Source: Legionella sp. (lineage in GTDB: Bacteria > Pseudomonadota > Gammaproteobacteria > Legionellales > Legionellaceae). Taken from it: 64,000 bases of DNA. Numbering within the stretch: the first letter of the stretch is position 1; the number at the start of each line of letters is the position of its first letter. Location of the stretch: NCBI GenBank assembly GCA_002786165.1, contig PEQK01000004.1:1-64000 (forward strand). The letters run 5' to 3'. Position numbers and translations under genes: made by a program. The notes under the pieces were generated by a model. The model was not told the origin of the DNA. It saw only the letters and a list, made by a program, of their open reading frames with translations, and did no database searches. Of this stretch, positions 10,318 through 19,924 are shown piece by piece.

Positions 10318-10770
10318 TCACTTAGATGTCAAATATGCTTTCGCAATAGTAGTAAAAGAAAAATTATGCCGTCCTTGCCCTTCTTCAAGATCAAGAACCA
10401 ATTCATGCTCATCTGCTGAGACAATCGTACCTGTAAATTTTCGTTGTTTGGCAATAGGTTTGGTTAATTTCACCTCAACCAATTCCCCAATGTAGCGTTG
10501 ATATTGTTCACTATAAAATAAAGGTCTAGGAATGCCTGGAGAAGATACCTCTAAACTATAATGGCCAGTAATAGGGTCTTCGACATCAAGTATTGCACTG
10601 ACTTGGCGACTTACTTTTTCACAATCTTCGATACCTATGCCTTGAGCATGATCGATAAAAATCCGTAGCAGTGAATACCCGCCTTGTGCAACATACTGAC
10701 AACCCCAAAATTCATAGCCCATGCTTTCAATGGTAGGCCGAATCAGGAGTTCAATTTTAGTTTGAATCAT
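10318..10770 (-). CDS. rimP: Ribosome maturation factor RimP
   Basis: Needed for 30S subunit maturation. The 150-residue protein shows the family pattern: an N-terminal alpha/beta domain ending in LRIFIDHAQGIGIEDCEKVSRQVSAILDVEDPI-type sequence (here spread over residues about 35-80) and SLEVSSPGIPRPL, followed by the small SH3-like C-terminal domain. It sits directly upstream of nusA and downstream of the initiator tRNA, the same arrangement as metY-rimP-nusA in E. coli. Confidence 0.94.
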   Translation of the reverse strand: MIQTKIELLIRPTIESMGYEFWGCQYVAQGGYSLLRIFIDHAQGIGIEDCEKVSRQVSAILDVEDPITGHYSLEVSSPGIPRPLFYSEQYQRYIGELVEVKLTKPIAKQRKFTGTIVSADEHELVLDLEEGQGRHNFSFTTIAKAYLTSK

Positions 10771-10803
10771 AGTCTAACCAAGAAATCTCGAATTATAAAT
10801 AAT

Positions 10804-10826
10804 AAAAAACCCCATAAATGGGGTTT
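10804..10826 (-). terminator. Rho-independent terminator after tRNA-fMet
   Basis: The minus strand has the stem AAACCCCAT / ATGGGGTTT with a 2-base loop, followed by a run of six T. It lies between the tRNA and rimP and probably ends or attenuates tRNA transcripts, with partial read-through into rimP-nusA-infB. Confidence 0.75.
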
Positions 10827-10836
10827 CATAAATTAG

Positions 10837-10913
<77 letters not shown>

Positions 10914-10926
10914 TCAACTGTTGACA

Positions 10927-10955
10927 ATTATACTCATCTTTGTGGCATTAAGCAA
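10927..10955 (-). promoter_or_regulatory. Sigma-70 promoter for tRNA-fMet/nusA operon
   Basis: On the minus strand a TTGCTT -35 box (10950-10955) is separated by 17 bases from a perfect TATAAT -10 box (10927-10932), 14 bases before the tRNA 5' end. Position and spacing fit a strong vegetative promoter. Confidence 0.75.
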
Positions 10956-11145
10956 TCATTATTACTAATATTGCTAAAAACAACTTTTAAAGTTGATACG
11001 TATACTATTTTCGCCTAGGTAAGGCTGCCTATTTGAAGGATCTTCGGCGCAAGAATCGAATTTGCCGTTCGTCATACCAAAAATAGCTTGCAATGCGATA
11101 AGATAATAATAGAAAATTTCAGAAACTTTCCAATGGCGATTCAAG

Positions 11146-11769
11146 ATGCAACACTATTATCTAGAACAAATGGGGATCACACCTTGGGTCGTACGTCATC
11201 CTACCTCACCTGTAGAATGCTCTGAGCTGGCGAAATTAGAACATGATGTAGCACAATGTACCCGATGTCCATTGCACCAAACCCGCAGTCAAACAGTTTT
11301 TGCTAGAGGTCATGCTACGGCCAAACTGATGATCATTGGTGAAGCACCCGGTTTTCATGAAGATAAACAGGGGTTACCGTTTGTCGGGGCAGCAGGCGGA
11401 TTATTGGATAAAATGGTGGCTTCGATAGGTCTAGAGCAAGATCACATCTATATTGCTAATGTTTTAAAGTGCCGACCTCCCAATAATCGTGACCCTGAAA
11501 TTGAAGAAATCGCACAATGCGGCTCTTATTTGGCGCAGCAAATCATGCTTATTCAGCCCACTTTAATCATAGCCTTGGGACGATTTGCAGGCCAGTATAT
11601 ATTAAATAGTACGGATTCGCTTTCTAAACTGCGTGCACGATCACATGAGTACCAAGGGATTAAAGTCATCGTAAGCTACCATCCAGCTTATTTACTGCGA
11701 AACCCTGCCGACAAAAAGAAGGCTTATCAAGATTGGATGGACGTCAAGAAAACAATACTTTCTAAATAA
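11146..11769 (+). CDS. Family 4 uracil-DNA glycosylase
   Basis: Removes uracil from DNA in base-excision repair. The 207-residue protein has the family 4 signature: GEAPGFHEDKQGLPFVG near residues 65-81, the HPAYLLRNP motif near 178-186, and four cysteines (CTRC, KC of NVLKCRPP, QC) placed to bind a [4Fe-4S] cluster. The N-terminus of about 30 residues before the first cysteine pair is not conserved, so a start further in is possible. It follows 230 bases of non-coding DNA after the tRNA. Confidence 0.93.
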   Translation: MQHYYLEQMGITPWVVRHPTSPVECSELAKLEHDVAQCTRCPLHQTRSQTVFARGHATAKLMIIGEAPGFHEDKQGLPFVGAAGGLLDKMVASIGLEQDHIYIANVLKCRPPNNRDPEIEEIAQCGSYLAQQIMLIQPTLIIALGRFAGQYILNSTDSLSKLRARSHEYQGIKVIVSYHPAYLLRNPADKKKAYQDWMDVKKTILSK

Positions 11770-11874
11770 AAGAGCTTATGACACTTTATATGTATTGATA
11801 CAGTTTTTACCTGCATCCCCTTTAATGTTGCTTGCGAGCCCCCTACAAATCTGTTAGTCTTTCCCTTTCATGAT

Positions 11875-11987
11875 GGTGGCTCTTTGGGTCCCCTCGCGGC
11901 GATAGTCGTGTGAATCCCGTCAGGCCCGGAAGGGAGCAGCGGTAGCACTTAATTCGCGCGCAGAGGTGTTGCTCTTAGAGCTGCCGC
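11875..11987 (+). ncRNA. ffs: Signal recognition particle 4.5S RNA
   Basis: Small SRP RNA. The universally conserved tip GTCAGGCCCGGAAGGGAGCAGC is present near 11919-11940, and the ends GGTGGCTCT (11875-11883) and AGAGCTGCC (11977-11985) pair over nine positions with two G-U pairs. It lies about 24 bases upstream of dnaX, a common gammaproteobacterial arrangement. Its partner Ffh is encoded at 19925. The exact ends are estimates. Confidence 0.93.
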
Positions 11988-12010
11988 CCTAAATTGTTCT
12001 GAAAAATCCT

Positions 12011-13690
12011 ATGAGTTATATCGCATTAGCCCGCAAATGGCGCCCACGAACATTTTCAGAGTTACTCGGACAAGAGCCTCTCGTTCGTGCATTAAGCCAA
12101 TCCTTAAAACAAGGCCGTGTTCACCATGCTTATTTATTTACTGGAACACGGGGTGTGGGTAAAACCAGTGTCGCTAGAATTTTAGCCAAAGCCTTGAATT
12201 GTGAACAGGGGATATCTGAGCAACCTTGTTTAACATGCGATGCTTGCCAAGCCATTGAACAAGGACGCTTTATCGATTTGATTGAAATCGATGCAGCTTC
12301 CAAAACTCGGGTTGAAGATACACGCGAGCTACTGGATAACGTTCAGTACGCCCCATCTATTGGTCGCTATAAAATTTATTTGATTGACGAAGTGCACATG
12401 CTGTCACAACATAGCTTTAACGCTTTGTTAAAAACATTAGAAGAACCGCCCCCGCACGTCAAATTTTTATTGGCAACTACAGACGTCCACAAATTACCCA
12501 TTACTATTTTATCTCGTTGCCTACAATTTCATTTAAAGCATGTGCTTGATCCTGTTATCGTCGGACATTTACAAGCTATTCTTCAAGATGAACATATCTC
12601 TTATGAACCCCAGGCACTGGCTATCATTGCCAAAGAAGCACGTGGCAGTATGCGTGATGCCCTGAGTTTGTTGGACCAAAGCCTTGCTGGTCGTACTGAA
12701 AATTTAAATGCCGCAGATGTCGCAAATCTATTAGGTCATACGACAGAAGATTATGCTCGCCAATTGATTCAAGCCCTGATTGATCATAATCCACAACAAC
12801 TGATGATGATCAGTCGTGAGATTGCGCAATCCAATGGCCACTTTAGATATGTTTTAGATGAATTATTGTCTTATCTGCACCGCATTGCGGTGGTGCAAAC
12901 CTTAGCCACGGCCCCTGAATATATCGAAGCCGACCCCAGTATCATCAGGTTTGGCCAACAATTATCAGCTGAAGACACACAATTATTTTATCAAATTGGC
13001 CTCAAAGGGATCAGTGACTTGCCATACGCACCCACATTGGCCATTGGATTTGAAATGCTATTGTTGCGCATGTATACCTTTAAACCTGCCATCAATACCA
13101 CCAAACCCGTCTTGGCTTATCAAGCACCTGCTCTTCCAATACCGGAAGTGATATCATCTCCAGTCATATTAAAAAAAACGCTGATAACAGAAGAGCTCAC
13201 GCAAGCATCCATCACTACTGAGTCAGCCATTGACTCGGAAAGCCCAGTACAATCAATCGATAGAACAGGAACGGAGGAAGTCGTGATACCTCCCGCGGAA
13301 CCCGTTGCTCATGCTTCTTGGGACGATGTCATCCGTATATTAAAATTAACTGGATTGGCGTTGACGGCGATCAAACAAACTGAACTGCTGGAAAAAACAA
13401 CGGGGCAAGTACGACTTAAAGCGGAAAAAGCCCACCAATCACTTTTCACGGCCCCCGTCATCAGTCGCATACAAGATGCTTTGAGCGCTTATTACCAGGA
13501 AACAATTCGGTTAACGTTTGAATACCAAGATATCGTGTTAACCTCACCAGCTGCACAGAAAAAAATTGCGGACACCCAAGCACAAGAGGCTATGTCGGCA
13601 GCACTTCATTCTGATCCAGTATTTCAGCAACTTCAAAAAGAGTTTTCAGCAGAATTGGTCAAAGATTCAATCTCTGCGATAGACCACTGA
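12011..13690 (+). CDS. dnaX: DNA polymerase III subunits tau/gamma
   Basis: Clamp-loader ATPase that organises the replisome. The AAA+ domain has Walker A GTRGVGKTS (about residues 45-53), four zinc-binding cysteines just after it, Walker B with DEVHMLS and the SRC motif (LSRCLQF). Domain III ends near residue 365, followed by a Pro/Thr/Ser linker and a tau-specific C-terminal domain. 559 residues. An A8 run at 13171-13178 (codons 387-390) lies at the gamma/tau border: one extra A gives a 403-residue product, one missing A gives a 390-residue product, which suggests that gamma is made by frameshift or slippage. Confidence 0.96.
   Translation: MSYIALARKWRPRTFSELLGQEPLVRALSQSLKQGRVHHAYLFTGTRGVGKTSVARILAKALNCEQGISEQPCLTCDACQAIEQGRFIDLIEIDAASKTRVEDTRELLDNVQYAPSIGRYKIYLIDEVHMLSQHSFNALLKTLEEPPPHVKFLLATTDVHKLPITILSRCLQFHLKHVLDPVIVGHLQAILQDEHISYEPQALAIIAKEARGSMRDALSLLDQSLAGRTENLNAADVANLLGHTTEDYARQLIQALIDHNPQQLMMISREIAQSNGHFRYVLDELLSYLHRIAVVQTLATAPEYIEADPSIIRFGQQLSAEDTQLFYQIGLKGISDLPYAPTLAIGFEMLLLRMYTFKPAINTTKPVLAYQAPALPIPEVISSPVILKKTLITEELTQASITTESAIDSESPVQSIDRTGTEEVVIPPAEPVAHASWDDVIRILKLTGLALTAIKQTELLEKTTGQVRLKAEKAHQSLFTAPVISRIQDALSAYYQETIRLTFEYQDIVLTSPAAQKKIADTQAQEAMSAALHSDPVFQQLQKEFSAELVKDSISAIDH
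13171..13178 (+). promoter_or_regulatory. Possible dnaX slippage site (A8)
   Basis: Eight A residues within the codons TTA AAA AAA ACG, exactly after the conserved clamp-loader domains. Both shifted frames stop quickly: TGA after 14 codons in the -1 frame and TGA two codons on in the +1 frame. This is the position and layout expected of programmed frameshifting or transcriptional slippage making the gamma subunit. It is inferred; no strong downstream pseudoknot was seen. Confidence 0.5.
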
Positions 13691-13862
13691 CATTGATTAA
13701 AAAATCTGTTACCATGTGTTTTCGATAAACTCAACTGGCTTACATTGGCATTGTATTCTACATTGCAGATTTGCGAGATAGCGTAAATTCACCGCCAATT
13801 CACTGGTTTCTTAATGTTGAGCAGAGATTAATTTTTGATACAAACAAACAAGAGAGGACAAG

Positions 13863-14204
13863 ATGAGTGATTTAGGTGGCAACCTCAATAAATTATTGGA
13901 CGAAGCCCAAAAAATGCAAGATCGCATGAAAAAAGCCCAAGAAGAATTGACACAATTGAGTGTTGAAGGCAAATCTGGCGGTGGCATGGTTAAAGTTCAC
14001 ATGAATGGCCGACATGACGTATCTAAAGTAAATATTGCTAAATCGTTGTTGGATGAAGAACCTGAAATGCTAGAAGATCTGGTTGCAGCAGCAGTGAATG
14101 ACGCTGTACGTCAAGTCGAAAAAATTTCCAAAGAAAAAATCAACCAGTTAACTGCTGGCTTGAACATTCCAACCGACTTCATGAAAGAAGAAGACGGACA
14201 ATAA
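13863..14204 (+). CDS. ybaB: YbaB/EbfC nucleoid-associated protein
   Basis: Small DNA-binding protein (113 residues) of the YbaB/EbfC family. It has the family pattern [32 protein letters not shown], here spread over residues about 18-50, and a helical C-terminus. A GAGAGGA ribosome-binding site precedes the ATG. It sits between dnaX and recR, its almost universal position, and is probably co-transcribed with recR (6-base gap). Confidence 0.95.
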   Translation: MSDLGGNLNKLLDEAQKMQDRMKKAQEELTQLSVEGKSGGGMVKVHMNGRHDVSKVNIAKSLLDEEPEMLEDLVAAAVNDAVRQVEKISKEKINQLTAGLNIPTDFMKEEDGQ

Positions 14205-14210
14205 TTCCTC

Positions 14211-14807
14211 ATGGATGCATTATCTCGCTTGGTCGAAGCATTTCGCTGCCTACCAGGCGTGGGTCCAAAATCAGCGCAACGTATGGTGTTCCATCTTTTG
14301 CAACACCAACGTCCGCGCGGTTTACATTTGGCAGAATGCTTACAGGACGCCATGTCTTCGATTGCTCATTGTCAACTGTGCAATAACTTCACCACCCAAG
14401 ACATATGCGATGTGTGTCAAGCACCTAACCGCGAATCATCCACGCTATGCATTGTAGAAAGCCCTAGCGACGTGATTGCCATCGAACAATGTATGGTTTA
14501 CCGTGGTCGTTATTTTGTGTTAATGGGTAAAATATCTCCGATTGATGGTATTGGACCTGAAGACATTGGATTACCTAAATTACGCACGTATGTGCGAGAC
14601 GCACACATCCAAGAAGTCATTTTGGCATTAAGTCCAAGTATCGAAGGCCAAACCACCATCCATTTTATTCAAGAACAACTCCGAGGCTTACCCATCAAAA
14701 TCAGTCAATTAGCACATGGCATCCCTTCTGGTGGCGAATTAGCATTTCTAGACGGCAACACCATAGGCAGCGCCTTACGCAATCGAGAGCATCTCGCACA
14801 AGATTAA
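14211..14807 (+). CDS. recR: Recombination mediator RecR
   Basis: Acts with RecF/RecO to load RecA at gaps. The 198-residue protein has an N-terminal helix-hairpin-helix (LPGVGPKSAQRM), a C4 zinc finger (CQLCNNFTTQDICDVC, residues about 58-73), and a Toprim domain (CIVESPSD and later LSPSIEGQ). Last gene of dnaX-ybaB-recR. Confidence 0.96.
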   Translation: MDALSRLVEAFRCLPGVGPKSAQRMVFHLLQHQRPRGLHLAECLQDAMSSIAHCQLCNNFTTQDICDVCQAPNRESSTLCIVESPSDVIAIEQCMVYRGRYFVLMGKISPIDGIGPEDIGLPKLRTYVRDAHIQEVILALSPSIEGQTTIHFIQEQLRGLPIKISQLAHGIPSGGELAFLDGNTIGSALRNREHLAQD

Positions 14808-14840
14808 TTCAAGTCTCATTTTGATTAAAAAAATACAAAT

Positions 14841-14870
14841 TTGCGCAAAATCAAATCTTTGATGTATACT
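14841..14870 (+). promoter_or_regulatory. Promoter of the 1180-residue protein gene
   Basis: TTGCGC (14841-14846) and TATACT (14865-14870) are 18 bases apart, 31 bases before the ATG at 14901. It argues against the upstream in-frame TTG at 14841 as a start, since that codon is the -35 box itself. Confidence 0.55.
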
Positions 14871-14900
14871 ATACCTATAGATCCTTATTGGATTATTTAT

Positions 14901-17900
14901 ATGCCAAAGTATAAAAAATTGTCTGGAACTTATATAGAAATGATGCAAGCTATGGGCATGTCCGAAGACATATATTTGGATCCAAAGTTTACATTTGAAA
15001 AATATCGTGAGCAACTAGAAAAAGATATGTGGCGATCCAGGTACGTATCTTTTGACAAAACAACGGCTCAAATCCAGCATCAAATTTATGATCCCAATAC
15101 TTATGAAAAAACAAAACTGTTTACACAAGGCGATTTTTACGCTGGATATATCAAATCATATTTCATGCAGCATAAATTTTCTGAAAAAATAGCAGAATAT
15201 GCGTTACATCAGGAAAACATGTTTATTGAAGATGTAGGATTTTCATACATCGATGATCAGGGGATTGCTTGCGGCTTATCTATTGTTAAAATCGAAGGTA
15301 ATTATTTAGATGTCAATGACCCTTCACCTAAATATGCAATAGCTATTGCGCATAATATACATGCCACCCTCGAAGAACGTCAGGTCAGTTTTTTTTGTGA
15401 TGACGATTTACTGCAACTGATCCAGAATAAACAGCAACCTGCCTTGGTATCAGAACAAGACATTCAAGAAAACAATCTCTTTAAAGACATTGAAAGCAGC
15501 ATCGGTTCCGTTAAAATATCTCAATTGATCAAAGGAATTTTTACAGACGGTGTTCAAACCTTATCCGAAGAAAAATTCCATCAATTAAGCAATCGGATTA
15601 AACCCAGTATTAACTTAGATAATCGCGATTTTAAACTGAAACAACTCAAAAGCTTGATTGAGGTTGCAAAAAAAACCAATAGCCCACTGGCCTCTACTAT
15701 TTCAACAGAGAGTGACGCTTCTGTTGATTTTTTTGAAGACACGCATTATCAACAAGTTCTCCTTGCTGTTTTATCAGATGCAACAAAAATGCAACAGCAA
15801 GAGCTCATCACAACTGCTGAAGATCTGTATTTAGAATACTTCATCGTAACACTGATGAAAGAATTGGGTGGAGATGAAACAAGGGAAACCTTCTTAAGCG
15901 GCTTGAGAGATCATAGGCTCGTGGACATATGGAAAGAATTTAGTAAAAACAGAGATAAACCTATCATGCCCTATGATACGTTTAAGAAAAAGAGTCATCA
16001 ATTTTTTAAGCAACACCTATATCACGAAGAGGTAAATAAATTAGAAAATGATATTCACTATTGTCACGATCCTCTCGTTAAAAATGAAGTATCACAGTTT
16101 GTCGATTTTTTTAGAAAACAAGCATTTACAGAGGAACGCCTCGATCAACAGCAATCTTTAAGAGCATTCGTAGCGGCTTTAAAGATTTTTTTGAAAGATC
16201 CAAGCATTAAACACTATAACAAGCTCGTGCCCTTATATAAAGAATTTAATTTCCAGATTCCAGATATTGAGGCATTCGTCCCATTGGAAAAACGCCCTCA
16301 ACAAGCTGAATATGACGAAAAAATAGCAGATTTCAAACGAGCTACTGATAAATGTAAACAAGCCTTTGTCAAAGAAGAAGCGCTTATATGGTTACAACGT
16401 TTAAAGACTATTAAATTTGAAAATTATAGACCCCAAGATCAAGATATCCTTCTAGATTTTCTTACTGCCATAGAAAATTTTACAAACTATCCTAGCGCCC
16501 AAACTTACGATAAACTCATGCCATTTTACCCAAAATTTGCATCAGCAATTCCTGATAGAGATAAGTTTTTACAAACTCAACCTATTGCTGAGCTCAATTA
16601 TATTGTTTCCAAAAAAATCCCCCAACCATATCTGTTTGATCTTCAAGGAGTGATGACCTATGACACCCTTGATCATCTCAACCGTCCTGTTACTGTTAGC
16701 CTGGATATCCCTAATGATGACATGCAGCGTGAATTTCACACTCTTTTGCTAGCAGCATTACAAAAAGATCAGACCATCGCAGAAAAGGACGCCGAATCCA
16801 TTCTAATAGCCTATAAAAATATTAAAAATAAAAAAAATATTATAGCTTTACAACAACAATTGCATGCTCATATTGAGACACTCGCGCAACACTATCAAAC
16901 AGCATTAGCCGACAACAGTTTTGATGATCAAGAACGAATGGCTTTGGTCACTGAAACCATGCAAGCAATTCGTCCAAAATTAATGGCATTCTTCGCAAGA
17001 GGATTATGTAAAGCCTACCGTAAAGGTCAAACAATCGATAGTGCAGAACTCAATAAAGTTCTAAACGTTGCAAGTGTCAAGCTGAAACAAAAGGGCAAAG
17101 ACCTTCTTTGTGAAAATATCACAAAAAAACTCAGTCAAAAACATAAAAATCATGCAACATATGACATGACTCAAAACAGTCAAACACCCAGTACACGCTT
17201 ATACGTGAATAAAAAGTTTGAATTAACCACCTCTATGACCATCCAAAATGTATCAGCAGAATTTTCTTGTCAACAAATGAAAGTATTTCAGATGAATAAG
17301 GCACAAAACATAGAAAAAGAAATACCCCGACTTCGCCTAGAAACATCAGCGCTTATGATCAGTGCAAATTTGGGCACGATACCTTTCAACGAGCGTTTTA
17401 AAGAAAGATTGGATCGTATCAAAAAAACTTATTCGTTCCAAAAGCCTAGCTATACTCATTATCTTTTTGATGGTCCCTATGAACAAGAAAATAACCAACC
17501 CGATAATATTGCTTTAAGCCTATCAGCGGCACATGATTATAATCGCAAGAATAATCAATCGATGTGTTTTGTCCAAGCCATCGGCCTGTCTAATGAAGGG
17601 AAACGATCCCTGGGCTATCATATGTTCGATTGGTCAGGTATTGGCAACGAAGCAACACTCATGGCCGAAATGTCTTTATGTACACAAATCACAACATTAG
17701 ACACCACAGCTTATCAAAAATTCTTACAACCACCACAATCTTTATTATCTCGTATATATCGAAGCTTGTTTAAGTCCACTTTATTTGCCAATACGCATGA
17801 AGGGGCACAAACCAAAGCTCAAATTCGAGCTCTAAAAACAACATGGCAAACGCAAACTACAGTTCGTACAGACACATTAGACGCATCTGGTTTGATCAAA

Positions 17901-18443
17901 CTAGGCTTACAAAAGCTCATGGCGTTTGATTTGCATTTTAATCAAGACTACGCCATTTTAATCCAAACGTTGTCTCTGGCGCTACAGGGTACCGAAGCAA
18001 TTTTAAATATAGATGCGGCTAGTCACTCGCCTGCTTTGGTGTTGGAATACACGCAAGCATTGGATGCTTTATATAAAATGCCGCAGTTAAAAACTGCGAT
18101 AAAGACACTTATAGCAGCTGATAATCGAGAAACAGCTATTGCAAGCGCAAATTATTTGATATCGGTATTGCATGGCTTAAACCCATCTCATAAAGAAGCT
18201 TTGTTACCGATAAACACAGATGAAGAAACGTCGAGTATAAAAAAAGAAGCACAAGCTATAGCAGCAAAAGCGACCTCGATTAATCGTCAATTAGATGGGG
18301 TACCTTCTTATAAAAAACCAAGGCAAACCGAAGATTCAAAACCTTCCACTCAAGCTTCAAAGCGTGTTAAGCCACGTGTCAATAAAGGCCAAGATAGTCA
18401 TGATGACCCTGATAACTCAGCGAGGACAACGTATAGGCGTTAA
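14901..18443 (+). CDS. Large unknown protein with internal repeat and basic tail
   Basis: Not recognised. The ATG at 14901 gives 1180 residues. No signal peptide and no clear membrane segment: a large, mostly helical, Lys/Gln/Asp-rich cytosolic-type protein. Residues about 421-462 and 516-558 are diverged copies of one 40-residue unit (F-x2-A-x3-F-x3-PS-x3-Y-x-KL-x-P-x-Y-x2-F-x3-IPD-x3-F). The last 45 residues are low-complexity, polar and basic, with KKPR and KRVKPR clusters like monopartite nuclear localisation signals. It is alone, with its own promoter, and converges on the CorB-like gene 8 bases away. Its base composition looks more AT-rich than recR. An effector role is inferred only from size, isolation and composition. 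Confidence 0.8.
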   Translation: MPKYKKLSGTYIEMMQAMGMSEDIYLDPKFTFEKYREQLEKDMWRSRYVSFDKTTAQIQHQIYDPNTYEKTKLFTQGDFYAGYIKSYFMQHKFSEKIAEYALHQENMFIEDVGFSYIDDQGIACGLSIVKIEGNYLDVNDPSPKYAIAIAHNIHATLEERQVSFFCDDDLLQLIQNKQQPALVSEQDIQENNLFKDIESSIGSVKISQLIKGIFTDGVQTLSEEKFHQLSNRIKPSINLDNRDFKLKQLKSLIEVAKKTNSPLASTISTESDASVDFFEDTHYQQVLLAVLSDATKMQQQELITTAEDLYLEYFIVTLMKELGGDETRETFLSGLRDHRLVDIWKEFSKNRDKPIMPYDTFKKKSHQFFKQHLYHEEVNKLENDIHYCHDPLVKNEVSQFVDFFRKQAFTEERLDQQQSLRAFVAALKIFLKDPSIKHYNKLVPLYKEFNFQIPDIEAFVPLEKRPQQAEYDEKIADFKRATDKCKQAFVKEEALIWLQRLKTIKFENYRPQDQDILLDFLTAIENFTNYPSAQTYDKLMPFYPKFASAIPDRDKFLQTQPIAELNYIVSKKIPQPYLFDLQGVMTYDTLDHLNRPVTVSLDIPNDDMQREFHTLLLAALQKDQTIAEKDAESILIAYKNIKNKKNIIALQQQLHAHIETLAQHYQTALADNSFDDQERMALVTETMQAIRPKLMAFFARGLCKAYRKGQTIDSAELNKVLNVASVKLKQKGKDLLCENITKKLSQKHKNHATYDMTQNSQTPSTRLYVNKKFELTTSMTIQNVSAEFSCQQMKVFQMNKAQNIEKEIPRLRLETSALMISANLGTIPFNERFKERLDRIKKTYSFQKPSYTHYLFDGPYEQENNQPDNIALSLSAAHDYNRKNNQSMCFVQAIGLSNEGKRSLGYHMFDWSGIGNEATLMAEMSLCTQITTLDTTAYQKFLQPPQSLLSRIYRSLFKSTLFANTHEGAQTKAQIRALKTTWQTQTTVRTDTLDASGLIKLGLQKLMAFDLHFNQDYAILIQTLSLALQGTEAILNIDAASHSPALVLEYTQALDALYKMPQLKTAIKTLIAADNRETAIASANYLISVLHGLNPSHKEALLPINTDEETSSIKKEAQAIAAKATSINRQLDGVPSYKKPRQTEDSKPSTQASKRVKPRVNKGQDSHDDPDNSARTTYRR

Positions 18444-18451
18444 TCTAAGAA

Positions 18452-19744
18452 CTAAGAAGACGATGATGTCTTATGACCAGAATCACTGCTTTTTTCTACT
18501 TTCATCATCGACACACTTCTAATCGTATTATCACTGACTTTTAAGATTTCAATCCGGAAATTATTGATGGTTAAACAGCACTCTGCGGGAGGAATATATC
18601 CCAAATATTCAATGATTACCCCACTTAACGTTCTTGGCCCCAAAGCAGGTAGTTGCCAATTCAGCATACGCGACAGATTACGCAAGGTGATGCCACCATC
18701 CAAAATAAATGTTCCATCTCTTTGCGGCATAATGTCTTTATTCAAATCGGCAATATCTGTGGTAAATTCGCCTACCACTTCTTCTAAAATATCCTCCATA
18801 GTGACCAATCCTTGTAGATCACCATATTCATTGACAACAAAGCATGAACGACGCTTCATTTTTTGAAAATTTAAAATTTGTACATTTAAAGGGGTTGCTT
18901 CAGGAATATAATATGGTTTTTCCGCAATTTTCAATAATCCAGCCAAATCCAAACGCTCTTCAAGTACCAAGTTCAACACTGAGCGCAGATGAATCATACC
19001 CTCCAATTGATCAATAGAACTCCGATACAAGGGCAAGCGCGTATGTTGTGCCCTTTCTAATTGTTCTAATACTTTATGCCAAGATTGATCCAAATCAATA
19101 CCGACTATGTCGGATTTCGGCACCATAATATCTTCTACTTTAGCTTGCTCAAGATCCAACAAACTGATCAACATACCTTTATGTTCAATGGGCAATAAGC
19201 TGCTTGCTTCGTGCACCACCGAGCGTAACTCTTCACCGGATAAAGCATCCTTATGCGCCAAATCAATAGAAACACCCATGGCTCGCAGTAATAAATTAGC
19301 GACCCAAGAAATCAACGATACCAAGGGTGAAAACATCCATTGCAAAAAGGTCAATGGCAAAGAACATAAAAAGGCCACGCGTTGCGGATGCAACGCCGCA
19401 TAAGTTTTGGGTGTCATTTCGGCAAAAATGAGGACCGACATGGTTAAAAGTGCGGTAGCAATAATGGCGCCTGTTTCCCCATATAAATATTGTCCAATCA
19501 AGGTCACTACCATAGAGGCCACAATATTACATAAGGTATTCCCAATCAAAATAATGCTAAGTAAACGATCTGGATGAGTCAGCAGCTGATTCACACGCAT
19601 TGCTGATTTATGTTTTTGCTTGACCAAATGGCGCAAACGATAGCGATTCAATGACATCACGCCAATTTCAGCAGCGGAAAAAAACGCGGAGATCAACACC
19701 AAACTTATCACAACACCCAAAAGAATACTGATGGAAACGTGCAC
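18452..19744 (-). CDS. CorB/HlyC-CorC family transporter (CNNM-type)
   Basis: Membrane protein linked to divalent metal (magnesium) efflux. Order of domains in 430 residues: DUF21/CNNM membrane domain with about four hydrophobic segments (residues 1-170), a pair of CBS domains (about 190-330) and a C-terminal CorC_HlyC domain. The start is a GTG at 19744, with AAGGAT six bases before it. It is divergent from ffh, as yfjD/corB is next to ffh in E. coli. Confidence 0.92.
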   Translation of the reverse strand: MHVSISILLGVVISLVLISAFFSAAEIGVMSLNRYRLRHLVKQKHKSAMRVNQLLTHPDRLLSIILIGNTLCNIVASMVVTLIGQYLYGETGAIIATALLTMSVLIFAEMTPKTYAALHPQRVAFLCSLPLTFLQWMFSPLVSLISWVANLLLRAMGVSIDLAHKDALSGEELRSVVHEASSLLPIEHKGMLISLLDLEQAKVEDIMVPKSDIVGIDLDQSWHKVLEQLERAQHTRLPLYRSSIDQLEGMIHLRSVLNLVLEERLDLAGLLKIAEKPYYIPEATPLNVQILNFQKMKRRSCFVVNEYGDLQGLVTMEDILEEVVGEFTTDIADLNKDIMPQRDGTFILDGGITLRNLSRMLNWQLPALGPRTLSGVIIEYLGYIPPAECCLTINNFRIEILKVSDNTIRSVSMMKVEKSSDSGHKTSSSS

Positions 19745-19924
19745 TGGTTATCCTTAAATTGTAATGTATAACGCAAGAAAACTAGCCTTGATGAAGCGTA
19801 GCGTAATCAAAGAGAAAGATCCATCTATGGTATCTCTACTGGAACGAAAAAAAAGTGGTCTCAGAATACATCCTCTTTTATCTGTGTTATTATTCAGCTA
19901 TTTATATAAGAATCGAGGCATCAC

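Noticed and set aside
14841-14900. TTG start for the 1180-residue protein
   Set aside because: The codon coincides with the -35 box of a good promoter; the ATG at 14901 lies downstream of the -10 box.
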